Positions 51,615 to 59,851 of a stretch of 64,000 nt of DNA are shown here, piece after piece. The DNA is from JBBWZH01 sp035544115 (GTDB lineage Bacteria; Actinomycetota; Actinomycetes; Mycobacteriales; CADCTP01). How positions within the stretch are numbered: position 1 is the stretch's first letter; every line of letters begins with the position of its first letter. The position numbers and the translations under genes were made by a program. The stretch spans positions 3,100,001-3,164,000 of the forward strand of contig OY970235.1 in the NCBI GenBank assembly GCA_963714145.1, written 5' to 3'. A model generated the notes under the pieces. It saw only the letters and a program-made list of their open reading frames with translations. It did no database searches and had not been told where the DNA came from.

Positions 51615-52372
51615 GGTCGCCCGCCGGGGGGCGCGGCCTGCGCGAGTTGGCGTTCCAGCAGGTCGCGCGCCTCGGCCAGGGACGGGCCGTACCAGGTCAG
51701 GTGCCGGCCGCTGACCAGCGCCACCGGTAGCCCGGGGAACTCCGCCGGCCCGTCGTCGGAGCCGAACGCGTACGGCTCGTCCGGCAGCACGATCAGGTCG
51801 GCGCCGCTGGCCCGGATCTCCGCCACGCTGACCTTCGGGTAGCGGTCGGGGCTGCCGGCGAACGCGTTGGCCAGGCCGAGCTGGCGCAGCACGTCGGCGG
51901 CGAACGTGTCCCGGCCGAGCACCATCCAGGGGCGGCGCCAGATCGGCACCGCCGCGGTCCGGTCCGGTGGCGCACCGTCGTATGTGGACGCCCACGCCCG
52001 CCGGGCGGCGTCCAACCAGGACGGCGCGGGGTCCAGACCACAGGCGGTCAGCATCCGGCCCAGGCTGACGAAAGCGGCGGCCAGCGTGGCCGGCGCGGTC
52101 ACCCAGACCGCGACCCCGGCGGCGCGCAGCGCGGCCACGTCCTCGGGCCGGTTCTCCTCCGCGTTCGCCAGCACCAGGTCCGGCGCGAGCTCGGCGACCC
52201 GGTCCAGATCCGGGTACTTCGAGCCGCCGACCCGTGGCACGTCCAGGTTCGCCGGGTGGGTGCAGTAGTCGGTCGCGCCCACCAGCAGCCCGGCACCGGT
52301 CACCGCGACCGACTCGGTCAGCGACGGCACCAGCGAGACGATCCGCCGCGGCTCCCGGGGCAACGCGACCAT
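51611..52372 (-). CDS. BtuF-like helical-backbone metal/cobalamin receptor without signal peptide
   Basis: About 253 residues of the class III substrate-binding fold: RRIVSLVPSLTESV at the start, YPDLDRVAELAPDLVLANAEENRPEDVAALRAAG in lobe 1, a long connecting helix, and DTFAADVLRQLGLANAF plus GADLIVLPDEPYAFG in lobe 2. Homologues are annotated as cobalamin-binding proteins. No signal peptide or lipobox is present from ATG 52372, nor from the longer start at 52438, and no permease is adjacent, so a cytosolic role is suggested. The ligand is not established. Confidence 0.78.
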   Translation of the reverse strand: MVALPREPRRIVSLVPSLTESVAVTGAGLLVGATDYCTHPANLDVPRVGGSKYPDLDRVAELAPDLVLANAEENRPEDVAALRAAGVAVWVTAPATLAAAFVSLGRMLTACGLDPAPSWLDAARRAWASTYDGAPPDRTAAVPIWRRPWMVLGRDTFAADVLRQLGLANAFAGSPDRYPKVSVAEIRASGADLIVLPDEPYAFGSDDGPAEFPGLPVALVSGRHLTWYGPSLAEARDLLERQLAQAAPPGGRP

Positions 52373-52432
52373 GGTGCCGAGATCGTCAGCCAGCGCGGCC
52401 GGCGTCTCAGCGACCACGCCAACCGCCGCCCG

Positions 52433-52475
52433 CCGCACCGTGGGGTGCCCGCGGGCCCGGCCCCCGCGGCCAGCA
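52433..52475. repeat. GC-rich palindromic element, third copy of dispersed family
   Basis: Shares CCGCACCGTGGGG and GCCCCCGCGGCCAGCA, at the same spacing, with 44107-44149, and 22 identical bases (52447-52468), inverted, with 1482-1503. It lies about 60 nt downstream of the F420:NADP oxidoreductase stop. Confidence 0.7.
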
Positions 52476-52536
52476 GGACCAGCGAGCCAGCGAGCGCTCC
52501 GGGCGGGCGGGGGTCACCCGAGCGGCGTCGGCGCGT

Positions 52537-53241
52537 TCAGTCGACATCGGTGACGCGCAGGCCGGCGTGCGCCTTGTACCGCCGGTTGATCGAGACCAGG
52601 TTCGCGGTCAGCGCCTCGACCTGGCCGGCGTTGCGCAGCCGGCCGCCGTAGATGCCGCGCATGCCGGGGATCAGCCCGGCCAGCGCCTGCACGGTGTCGG
52701 TAGCGGCCCGGTCGTCGCCCAGCACCAGCACGTCGGTGTCCACAGTGGAGAGCTCCGGGTCGATCAGCAGCACCGCGCTGACGTGATGGAAGGCGGCCAC
52801 GACCCGGCTGTCCGGCAGCAGCTCGGCGGCCTCCTGGGCGGCGCTGCCGGCCAGCACCGGGAGCGCGTACGCGCCCTGCTTGTCGAAGCCCAACGGGTTC
52901 ACACAGTCGACCACGATCTTCCCGGCCAGCTGCGGGCGCACCGAGATCAGCGTCGCGGCGTGGCCGTCGTACGGCACCGCGACGATGAGCAGGTCGGCCT
53001 CGGCACAGACCGCCGTGTTCACGTGACCGGTGACCCCCGGGCTGTCGTCGCCCAGCTCGGCGGCGATGGCCGCGGCCCGCTCCGCCGCCCGCTCCTCGTT
53101 GCGTGAACCGATCAGCACCCGCACCCCGGCCAGCGCTAACCGGCGAGCGAGGCCGTGGCCCTGATCGCCGGTGCCGCCGAGGATGCCGACCGCGAGGCCG
53201 CGGACAGAGTCGCTGAGGTCGTTCGCGTGCTGAGGCTGCAT
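52537..53241 (-). CDS. npdG: F420H2:NADP oxidoreductase (NPDG type)
   Basis: A 234-residue enzyme that moves hydride between coenzyme F420 and NADP. The nucleotide-binding motif GILGGTGDQGHGLARRLALAG and IGSRNEERAAERA (NADP phosphate recognition by Ser-Arg) are characteristic; VVDCVNPLGFDKQGAYAL and AFHHVSAVLL form the F420 side. ATG 53241 fits the family start after a short tail. It is a single transcription unit and fits with the LLM oxidoreductase at 23482-24414. Confidence 0.9.
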   Translation of the reverse strand: MQPQHANDLSDSVRGLAVGILGGTGDQGHGLARRLALAGVRVLIGSRNEERAAERAAAIAAELGDDSPGVTGHVNTAVCAEADLLIVAVPYDGHAATLISVRPQLAGKIVVDCVNPLGFDKQGAYALPVLAGSAAQEAAELLPDSRVVAAFHHVSAVLLIDPELSTVDTDVLVLGDDRAATDTVQALAGLIPGMRGIYGGRLRNAGQVEALTANLVSINRRYKAHAGLRVTDVD

Positions 53242-53392
53242 GCCGGCTCCGGTGACGAGGTACGGGTCGAGATGTCCACTGCTGCTGGCCCGCGCCGCAC
53301 CGGGCGTGCCGTCCTGGAAACCGTACCCGCACCGGGCGCCGGCCGACCGGGCGTGCAGGGCGCCGTGCCGCCGGGGTGGCCGGCGGCCACGA

Positions 53393-53884
53393 CTACCGGG
53401 TGGCCTTGGCGGCTGTCTTCCGTGGGGTGGCGGTGGTCTTGCGGGCGGTGGTCTTCGCTGTGGTGGCGGTCTTCTTGGCGGCGGTCTTCGTCGCGGCGGC
53501 GGCCTTGGTGGTCTTGCGGGCGGTGGTCTTCGCCGGTGCCTTGGCGGCGGTCTTCGCCGCGGTCTTCTTCACCGCGGTCGTCTTGGCCGCGGTCTTGGCC
53601 GGCGCCTTCGCGGTCGTGGTCTTCTTCACCGCGGCCTTGGCCGGCGTCGCCTTGGTGGTGGCGGCCTTCCGGGCCGGCGCCTTGGTGGTGGCGGTCTTCT
53701 TCGCCGCAGTCTTCGCCGGCGCCTTCGTGGTGGCGGTCTTCTTGGCCGCGGTCTTCGCCGGCGCCTTCGTGGTCGTGGTCTTCTTCACCGGCGCCGCTTT
53801 CGCGGTCGTGCGTTTGGCCGGCGCTGCTTTCGCGGCGGTCGTCGTTTTCTTGGCCGGAGCCTTGGTTGTTGCCTTAGCGGGCAT
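53393..53884 (-). CDS. histone H1-like Lys/Ala/Thr/Pro-rich DNA-binding protein
   Basis: A 163-residue protein composed almost wholly of Lys, Ala, Thr and Pro, with repeated AKTAAKKTATTKAP and PAKKTT units, like the tail of histone H1 or of the actinobacterial HU paralogue HupS. No HU domain or other folded segment is present. It presumably binds DNA non-specifically in the nucleoid. ATG 53884 has a strong AAGGAGG. Its DNA is itself an imperfect repeat array, so copy number may vary between strains. Confidence 0.85.
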   Translation of the reverse strand: MPAKATTKAPAKKTTTAAKAAPAKRTTAKAAPVKKTTTTKAPAKTAAKKTATTKAPAKTAAKKTATTKAPARKAATTKATPAKAAVKKTTTAKAPAKTAAKTTAVKKTAAKTAAKAPAKTTARKTTKAAAATKTAAKKTATTAKTTARKTTATPRKTAAKATR

Positions 53885-53984
53885 GTCTGCCTCCTTGACG
53901 GCACTGATTGACGTCACTGAACGGGCTCGGCGTGGCATGCGTCAACCCGCCACGCCGTACCGACCGTCGCGGCTCGCCGGCCGG

Positions 53985-54167
53985 TCAGGTCTTCTCGCTG
54001 CCTTCCCACGCCTCGTCCTCCGCGTCGTACCTGGCGTTGCGGGTCCGCACCGTCTCCAGTGCGCGGCCCGCTTCCTCCACTGTCGCAAATGGACCGAGCC
54101 GATCCAGGTTGGCGCATCCCCCGTCCGGCTCGACGGCCTGGTGCTTCAGGCACCACCACCATTCCAT
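53985..54167 (-). CDS. small conserved actinobacterial protein (60 aa)
   Basis: A 60-residue protein, MEWWWCLKHQAVEPDGGCANLDRLGP-type N-terminus with two Cys and a His, then ATVEEAGRALETVRTRNARYDAED. I recognise this as a short, widely conserved actinobacterial protein with no assigned function; the CLKH and GC positions could ligate a metal, which is inference. ATG 54167 follows GGAGGAGGG. It lies 100 nt after the upstream GGDEF/EAL gene and 100 nt before the H1-like gene. Confidence 0.78.
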   Translation of the reverse strand: MEWWWCLKHQAVEPDGGCANLDRLGPFATVEEAGRALETVRTRNARYDAEDEAWEGSEKT

Positions 54168-54267
54168 GACGACCCTCCTCCGGCGCGCGACCCGGTCAGC
54201 CAACAGCGTGCCACCACACTGGCCTGTTGTCTTCCGTCTACCGACCTGAACGAAACCCGGACAGCGG

Positions 54268-57200
54268 TCAGGATGGCCGGACCGCCACCTCGGACTGGAT
54301 CGGCAGGTCGAGTTGGCCGCTGGCGAGCACCCGCTCCAGATCCGCCGCCTCCAGCGGGCGGGAGAAGAGAAAACCCTGTCCCAGCAGGCATCCTTGCTCA
54401 CGCAGCTCGACGAACTGGGAGGTGCGCTCGATGCCCTCGGCGATGGCTGGGACGCCCAATCGACGGGCCAACTCCAGGATCGTGTGCACCAGGTTGGCCG
54501 GGCGCGTCGGATCGAGCAACGCCGCGACGAACGACCGATCGATCTTGATCAGGTCGATCGGGAACCGCTCGAGGTAGCTCAGCGAGGAGTAGCCGGTGCC
54601 GAAGTCGTCGATTGCCAGCCGCACGCCGATCACCTTCAGCCGCGCGAGCAACGCGGCGGTCGTGCCGAAGTCAGTCATGAACACGCTCTCGGTCAGCTCG
54701 AGAGTCAAGCAGGACGCGGGCAGCCCACTGTCGTGCAGCGCGGCCTCGACCTCCTCGGCGAAACCGTCCTCCAGCAACTGCCGCACCGATACGTTCACCG
54801 CCATCGAGAACGGAAGGCCGAACCGACCCAGCCAGAGCCGGGCCTGCCGGGTCGCCGCGCGCAGCACCCAGCGTCCAAGCGGGACGATGAGCCCGGTCTC
54901 CTCGGCGAGCGGGATGAAGTCGTTGGGCTGCAGCATTCCCCGGGTGGGGTGCTGCCACCGCACGAGTGCCTCGAAGCTCGCCGGCCGGCCGGTCGGCAGA
55001 TCGATGATCGGCTGATAGTAGACCCGCAGCTCGTCTCGCTCGATCGCGCGCCGCAGGTCGCCATGCAGTTCGAGCCGCCTGCGCGCCACCGTATGCATGC
55101 TCGACCGGAACGTCTGGTGCCGCCCCTTGCCGGCGGCCTTCGCGTGGTACATGGCCATGTCCGCGTTGCGCAGCAGGGTGTGGCCGTCGCCGATCGAGCT
55201 GTCGGCGACCGCGACGCCGATGCTGGCCCGGACGAAGATCTCGCTCTCGCCGAGGTCGAAGGGCCCGGCCAGCTCGGTCAGGATGCGGTCGGCGACCTCG
55301 TTGGCCTGCTCCTCGTCGGCGTCCTCCAGCAGCACGGCGAACTCGTCACCGCCGAAGCGCGCGGCCGTGTCGCCGAGCCGCAGCGACGCCGACAGCCGGC
55401 GGGCCACCAGGACGAGCAGCTGATCGCCGGCCTGGTGACCGAGGCTGTCGTTGACCAGCTTGAAGTCATCGAGGTCGACGAACAGCACCGCGACATGGTG
55501 GGCGCCGCGCAGCGGGCCGCCCAACGCGTGCTCGAGCCGGTCGACGAACAGGGCCCGGTTGGCCAACTGGGTCAGCGGGTCGTGGAACGCGCGCTCGCGG
55601 AGCTGGTTCTCCAGCCGCAACCGCTCGGTCACGTCCAGGCCGGTGAACAGCAACCCGCCGATCGCCGGATCGTCCAGCAGGTTGCGACCGGAGCCGTGGA
55701 ATGCCCGGTAGGTACCGTCGGCGATCCGCAGCCGGACGTCGGCCGCGGCCGACCCGCCCGGCGCGATGATCGCCCCGGCGAAGGAACCGGCGGCGGCGGC
55801 GTCCTCGGGGTGGAGGAAGTCCCAGAGCTTGTTGCCGACCACGTCCTCCACCCGGTAACCGCAGATGTGCTCCACCGAGCGGGCGCACCAGGTGATCGTC
55901 CCGTCGATGTCGGTGATGCAGATGATGTCGGACGAGGTCTGCACGATCGACCGGAAGCGGCTCTCGGCGCGGTGCCGCTCCTCGGCCAGGGCCATGCCGT
56001 CCAGGGCCAGTGCGGTGCCGACCGCCATCGCGCCGAGGCTGGCCCACAGCTCCACGTCCACCGGGCGCTCGCCGGTCACCAGCACGGCGCCGCGCAGCTC
56101 ACCCTGGACCACCAGGGGCACCGACAACCGCGCCACGCCGTCCACGTGCGCCTCGTGCATACCGGCCGGCAGCTGGCCGGGCGGGAACTCGGCCAGCGCG
56201 GCGGCGCCGGCCCGCAGCTCGACAGCATGGCCGTCGCCGAGTAGCCGCCGGCCCGCGGCCACCACCGCGCGCCCGACCGCGAGCGGGTCGGCCGCGGTCA
56301 CCAGGTCGATGCCGTACCCGCGGAGCACCTGCTCACGCCGGATCGTCCGCTCCTGGCGGCGGACCACGCCGGCCAGCCGCACGACCAGCAGCAGGCACAG
56401 CGCGACCGAACCGACGACGAACGCGGGCACGTCCACCGGATTGCCGGACGCCGCGTCGACCACCAGCACCGCCGGCGCGAGCAGCCCGGCCGTGGCGAGC
56501 AGCACGATCCGGCGGCCGGTCAGCCGCGGCAGCCCCTCCGGCCCCGATTCCGCCAGCAGGCGGACGGACGGGTGCAACGCCGCCGCGCCGAACGGCACGT
56601 AGCCCAGCAGCCACATGACGTTGTTCAGCGGGGTGGGGTTGATCGAACCTTCGGTGGTCATGATCGCGTACATGAGGTCCGCCGCGATCGTGCAGAGCCC
56701 GCTGAACACCAGCAGCCGGAACGGCACCGAGCGCAGGCCGAGCCCCAGCGCCAGCCGCAGCATGAACACCAGCAGCACCAGGTCCGCGATCGGGTAGGCG
56801 ATGGTCACCAGCCGGCTCAGCAGCGGCAGGTCGGTGTCCACAACGGACGGGCGGAGGACGAGGATCCAGACCGGCAGCGCGACGCCGAGGCCGACCGTGA
56901 CCGCATCGGCCAGGGTGCCCAGGTGGCCACCCGGGTCGCGCAGCCGCAGCATCTTCACCAACCCGATGACGCCGAGCGGGTAGTACGCCAGGTACGGCAC
57001 GTCCAGCAGGGACGGGAACGGAACGTCGCCGCCGGTGCGCGCGTCGGCGATCGTCCACAGCACGTCGGCGAGGGTGTAGCAGGCCTGGCCGGCCGCGAAG
57101 AACCACCAGGGCGCCCGGGCCCGGCCAACGCAGCGGCGGGCGGCGATCACCAGCGCGGCGACCACCGACGCGCTGATCCCGTCGTACACCACGTTCTGCG

Positions 57201-57276
57201 CCCACCAGGGCAGGAACGGATGGGCGACGGTGAGCGCGAGACCGCACACGGCGTAGGCGCGCCAGGCACGGGTCAC
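54268..57276 (-). CDS. membrane-bound GGDEF-EAL cyclic-di-GMP enzyme with PAS domain
   Basis: A 1002-residue protein. About nine to ten N-terminal transmembrane helices (residues 1-320) precede a GAF-like region, a PAS domain (~440-560; SDIICITDIDGTITW), a GGDEF domain with intact ARFGGDEFAVLLED (~641) and an RxxD inhibitory site (RLGD) just before it, and an EAL domain with FEALVRWQHP (~767) and DDFGTGYSSLSYL. Both activities could be intact, so it may make or degrade cyclic di-GMP in response to a membrane signal. GTG 57276 leaves no leader before the first helix. rnpB lies just upstream on the same strand. Confidence 0.92.
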   Translation of the reverse strand: MTRAWRAYAVCGLALTVAHPFLPWWAQNVVYDGISASVVAALVIAARRCVGRARAPWWFFAAGQACYTLADVLWTIADARTGGDVPFPSLLDVPYLAYYPLGVIGLVKMLRLRDPGGHLGTLADAVTVGLGVALPVWILVLRPSVVDTDLPLLSRLVTIAYPIADLVLLVFMLRLALGLGLRSVPFRLLVFSGLCTIAADLMYAIMTTEGSINPTPLNNVMWLLGYVPFGAAALHPSVRLLAESGPEGLPRLTGRRIVLLATAGLLAPAVLVVDAASGNPVDVPAFVVGSVALCLLLVVRLAGVVRRQERTIRREQVLRGYGIDLVTAADPLAVGRAVVAAGRRLLGDGHAVELRAGAAALAEFPPGQLPAGMHEAHVDGVARLSVPLVVQGELRGAVLVTGERPVDVELWASLGAMAVGTALALDGMALAEERHRAESRFRSIVQTSSDIICITDIDGTITWCARSVEHICGYRVEDVVGNKLWDFLHPEDAAAAGSFAGAIIAPGGSAAADVRLRIADGTYRAFHGSGRNLLDDPAIGGLLFTGLDVTERLRLENQLRERAFHDPLTQLANRALFVDRLEHALGGPLRGAHHVAVLFVDLDDFKLVNDSLGHQAGDQLLVLVARRLSASLRLGDTAARFGGDEFAVLLEDADEEQANEVADRILTELAGPFDLGESEIFVRASIGVAVADSSIGDGHTLLRNADMAMYHAKAAGKGRHQTFRSSMHTVARRRLELHGDLRRAIERDELRVYYQPIIDLPTGRPASFEALVRWQHPTRGMLQPNDFIPLAEETGLIVPLGRWVLRAATRQARLWLGRFGLPFSMAVNVSVRQLLEDGFAEEVEAALHDSGLPASCLTLELTESVFMTDFGTTAALLARLKVIGVRLAIDDFGTGYSSLSYLERFPIDLIKIDRSFVAALLDPTRPANLVHTILELARRLGVPAIAEGIERTSQFVELREQGCLLGQGFLFSRPLEAADLERVLASGQLDLPIQSEVAVRPS

Positions 57277-57320
57277 GCCCCACCATCGGCCGGGTGGCCG
57301 GGGCAACTGAGCCGAAGCCC

Positions 57321-57347
57321 GCGCCAGCCGCGTAGCGCGGCTGGCGC
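57321..57347 (-). terminator. terminator of rnpB
   Basis: A perfect 12-bp stem with a 3-nt loop (GCGCCAGCCGCG 57321-57332; CGCGGCTGGCGC 57336-57347) lies 37 nt past the 3' end of rnpB on the minus strand. Confidence 0.7.
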
Positions 57348-57383
57348 GGTGGCGGCGGCCGCGCGGGGCCAGCCACCGCTGGC

Positions 57384-57801
57384 GGCGGACGAGTCGGCCT
57401 GTACGCCGGGTTCTGTGACCGGGGCGCCTCGCGGCACTGCCCCGGCCGGCGGCCATCCATCTCGGCCTGCCGTCGCCGGCAGGCTCCAGCGGTCCACCCG
57501 CAGGCTCGGGCGGGCAGCCCTCGAACGCCTGCGCAGACCGGCGACCTGCGCCGCCGGCCCTTCTCGACCTTGCTCCGGGTGGGGTTTACCGAGCCGCCCC
57601 GGTCACCCCGGGCGCTGGTGGTCTCTTACACCACCGTTTCACCCTTACCACCGCGGCGAACCGCGGTGGCGGTCTGTTTTCTGTGGCACTTTCCCGCGGG
57701 TCGCCCCGGGTTGCCGTTAACAACCACCCTGCCCTGTGGAGCCCGGACGTTCCTCGGGCGAGGTACCCCTCGCACGCGGCCGCCCGGCCGGCTCGTCCGC
57801 C
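57384..57801 (-). ncRNA. rnpB: RNase P RNA (type A)
   Basis: Read on the minus strand, the ends pair as helix P1: GGCGGACGAG (57801-57792) with CTCGTCCGCC (57393-57384). Between them are the conserved blocks of bacterial RNase P RNA: GAGGAACGTCCGGGCTCCAC with GGGCAGGGTG near the 5' end, AAGGGTGAAACGGTG in the middle, and AGAGATGGATGG-like then ACAGAACCCGGCGTACAGGC near the 3' end. The length of about 418 nt is normal. The RNA is the catalytic subunit that matures tRNA 5' ends. Open frames across it are not genes. Confidence 0.95.
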
Positions 57802-57810
57802 GTGCCCGCA

Positions 57811-57816
57811 ATACTA
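57811..57816 (-). promoter_or_regulatory. -10 box of rnpB
   Basis: TAGTAT on the minus strand lies 9 nt upstream of the P1 5' strand, the right distance for a transcription start at about 57804. Confidence 0.6.
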
Positions 57817-57848
57817 CGGCCGCGCGGATGTGACCTAGGGTGCGGCAG

Positions 57849-58607
57849 GTGGACGTCCCCGAAGCCGCCTTCCTGGCCGGCGCCGGCTTCCTCGCCGGCG
57901 GCACCAACGCGGTCGCCGGCGGCGGCTCGCTGATCGTGTTCCCCGCGCTGGTCGCCACCGGGCTGGGCACGCTGGCCGCGAACGTCACCAACTCGGTCGC
58001 GCTCTGGCCCGGTTACATCGGCGGCGTCATCGGGTTCCGCGCGGAGCTGGCCGGGCAGCGGCCCCGGGTGGCGGCCCTGGCGGCGCTCGCGGTGGCCGGC
58101 GGGGTGGTGGGCTGTGTGCTGCTGCTCGCGACGCCGGCCAGCGCCTTCGACATCGTGGTGCCGTTCCTGGTGCTGTTCGCCAGCCTGCTGCTCGGCGCGC
58201 AGCCCCGGATCGCCGCGGCGCTCGGCCGGCCCAGCGCCGACCACCGGGACGCCCGCCGGGTGCTCTACCCCGCGATCGGGCTGGCCGCCGTCTACGGCGG
58301 CTACTTCGGCGGCGCCCTCGGCGTGATCCTGGTCGGCACGCTCGCCCTCACCGTGCAGGACTCGCTGCGCCGGCTGAACGCGCTCAAGGCGGTGCTCTCG
58401 CTGGTGGTGGCGACGGTCACGGTGGCGATGTTCGGGCTGTTCGGTCCGGTCGACTGGGCCGCGGTCGGGGTGGTCGCGCCGGCCGCGCTGCTCGGTGGGC
58501 TGGCCGGTGCCCGGGTGGCCCGCCGGCTGGACGACCGGGTGTTGCGCTGGTGTGTCGTCGGCTTCGGGATCGTCGTCGCGGTGGTGCTGTTCGTCCGGTC
58601 CCGCTGA
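57849..58607 (+). CDS. TauE/SafE family sulfite/organosulfonate exporter-like protein
   Basis: A 252-residue membrane protein with about eight hydrophobic segments. The N-terminal repeat AGAGFLAGGTNAVAGGGSLIVFPALVA and the second repeat AVYGGYFGGALGVILVGTLAL are the paired signature of the family. Substrates in the family are sulfonates or sulfite; nothing here defines one. GTG 57849 lies 7 nt after TAGGGT (57836-57841); a GTG at 57840 overlaps that box and is less likely. Its promoter is back to back with that of rnpB. Confidence 0.87.
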   Translation: MDVPEAAFLAGAGFLAGGTNAVAGGGSLIVFPALVATGLGTLAANVTNSVALWPGYIGGVIGFRAELAGQRPRVAALAALAVAGGVVGCVLLLATPASAFDIVVPFLVLFASLLLGAQPRIAAALGRPSADHRDARRVLYPAIGLAAVYGGYFGGALGVILVGTLALTVQDSLRRLNALKAVLSLVVATVTVAMFGLFGPVDWAAVGVVAPAALLGGLAGARVARRLDDRVLRWCVVGFGIVVAVVLFVRSR

Positions 58608-58675
58608 CCGGTCCCGGTCGGTCCGGTCCGCTCGGCCCGAGCCGCCGGCCGGGTAGCCGCGGCGGGGGCGGGCGA

Positions 58676-59851
58676 TCAGACCGCGAGGGCGGTCAGGTGG
58701 CTGGTGTCGTTGACCAGCCGGACCACCGCGGCGCCGTCCGGGTACCAGTCCACGATGGACAGCCCGGCGATGTCCAGGTGCAGCCGGTAGAGCATGGCCG
58801 GGGAGGCGTCCAGCGCCTGCCGCAGCAGCAGCTTGATCGGCGTCACGTGGCTGACCAGCACGACGGTGCCGCCGGGGTGGCCGGCGAGCACCCGGTCACG
58901 GGCCCGGCGCACCCGCACCTGCACATCGGTGAAGCTCTCCCCGCCCGGCGGCGCCACGTCCGGCGAGCCGAGCCAGGCAGCCAGCTCGGCCGGCCAGCGC
59001 TGCTGCACCTCGCCGAACGTGTAGCCGTCCCAGGCACCGAAGTCGGTCTCGAGCAGGCCCTCGTCCACGGTGGCCGGCAGGCCGAGCGCATCGGCCACGG
59101 TCGTCGCGGTGACCCGGGCCCGGCTCAGCGGTGAGCTGACCACCGCGGTGATCCCGCCGGGGCCGGTCGCGAGCCGGTGCGCCGCCGCCTTCGCCTGGGC
59201 CAGCCCGCGCTCGGTCAGCGGCGGGTCGGCACGGCCGCTGAACCGGCGGTCCACCGAGTGCGCGGTCTCGCCGTGCCGCAGCAGCCGCAGGCTCACCGGC
59301 ACCCCGGTCGGCGTCCCCCAGCTGGCCCGGGCCGGCGGGCCCGCACCGGCGGCCGCACCGTCCACTGTGGACGTACCGGGCCGGGTGGCGCGGGCCGAAC
59401 CGGCGGAGCCACCCGGGGTCCACTCGCGCCCGGCGGCGGCCGCATCCATCGCCTCGTTCGCCAGCCGGTCGGCGTGCTTGTTCGACTCCCGCGGGATCCA
59501 GCCGAACCGCACCGCCGGCATCGACCGGACCAGCGCCGCCGCCTCGCCGGCCAGCGGCAGCAGGGCCGGGTGCTTGACCTTCCAGCGGCCGGACATCTGC
59601 TCGACCACCAGCTTGGAGTCCATCCGGACCTCGACCGAGGCCGGCTGCTGCTCGGCCGCGGCCCGCAGCCCGGCGAGCAGCCCCTGGTACTCCGCGACGT
59701 TGTTGGTGGCCATACCCAGGCCGCCGGCCGCCTCGGCCAGCACCTCGCCGGTGTCCGCGTCCCGGACCACCGCGCCGTAGCCGGCCGGGCCGGGGTTGCC
59801 CCGCGAGCCGCCGTCCGCCTCGACGATCAGCCGCCGGCCGACCGCACTCAC
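58676..59851 (-). CDS. bifunctional RNase HI / histidine phosphatase (alpha-ribazole phosphatase-like)
   Basis: A 391-residue fusion. The RNase H part (1-135) has its four acidic residues in VEADGGSRGNPG, NNVAEYQGLLAGL, VRMDSKLVVEQ and HADRLANEAMD. A Gly/Ala-rich linker (~138-178) leads to a histidine phosphatase with LRLLRHGETAHS, VVSSPLSRARVTA and VLVSHVTPIKLLL. The mycobacterial orthologue (Rv2228c) combines RNase H with CobC-like alpha-ribazole phosphatase activity. That would connect it to the cobT product. GTG 59851 overlaps the zinc-ribbon gene's stop by GTGA. Confidence 0.93.
   Translation of the reverse strand: MSAVGRRLIVEADGGSRGNPGPAGYGAVVRDADTGEVLAEAAGGLGMATNNVAEYQGLLAGLRAAAEQQPASVEVRMDSKLVVEQMSGRWKVKHPALLPLAGEAAALVRSMPAVRFGWIPRESNKHADRLANEAMDAAAAGREWTPGGSAGSARATRPGTSTVDGAAAGAGPPARASWGTPTGVPVSLRLLRHGETAHSVDRRFSGRADPPLTERGLAQAKAAAHRLATGPGGITAVVSSPLSRARVTATTVADALGLPATVDEGLLETDFGAWDGYTFGEVQQRWPAELAAWLGSPDVAPPGGESFTDVQVRVRRARDRVLAGHPGGTVVLVSHVTPIKLLLRQALDASPAMLYRLHLDIAGLSIVDWYPDGAAVVRLVNDTSHLTALAV

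Noticed and set aside
57400..57833. Short open frames in the rnpB region
   Set aside because: The interval is a structured RNase P RNA with conserved blocks and paired P1 ends.
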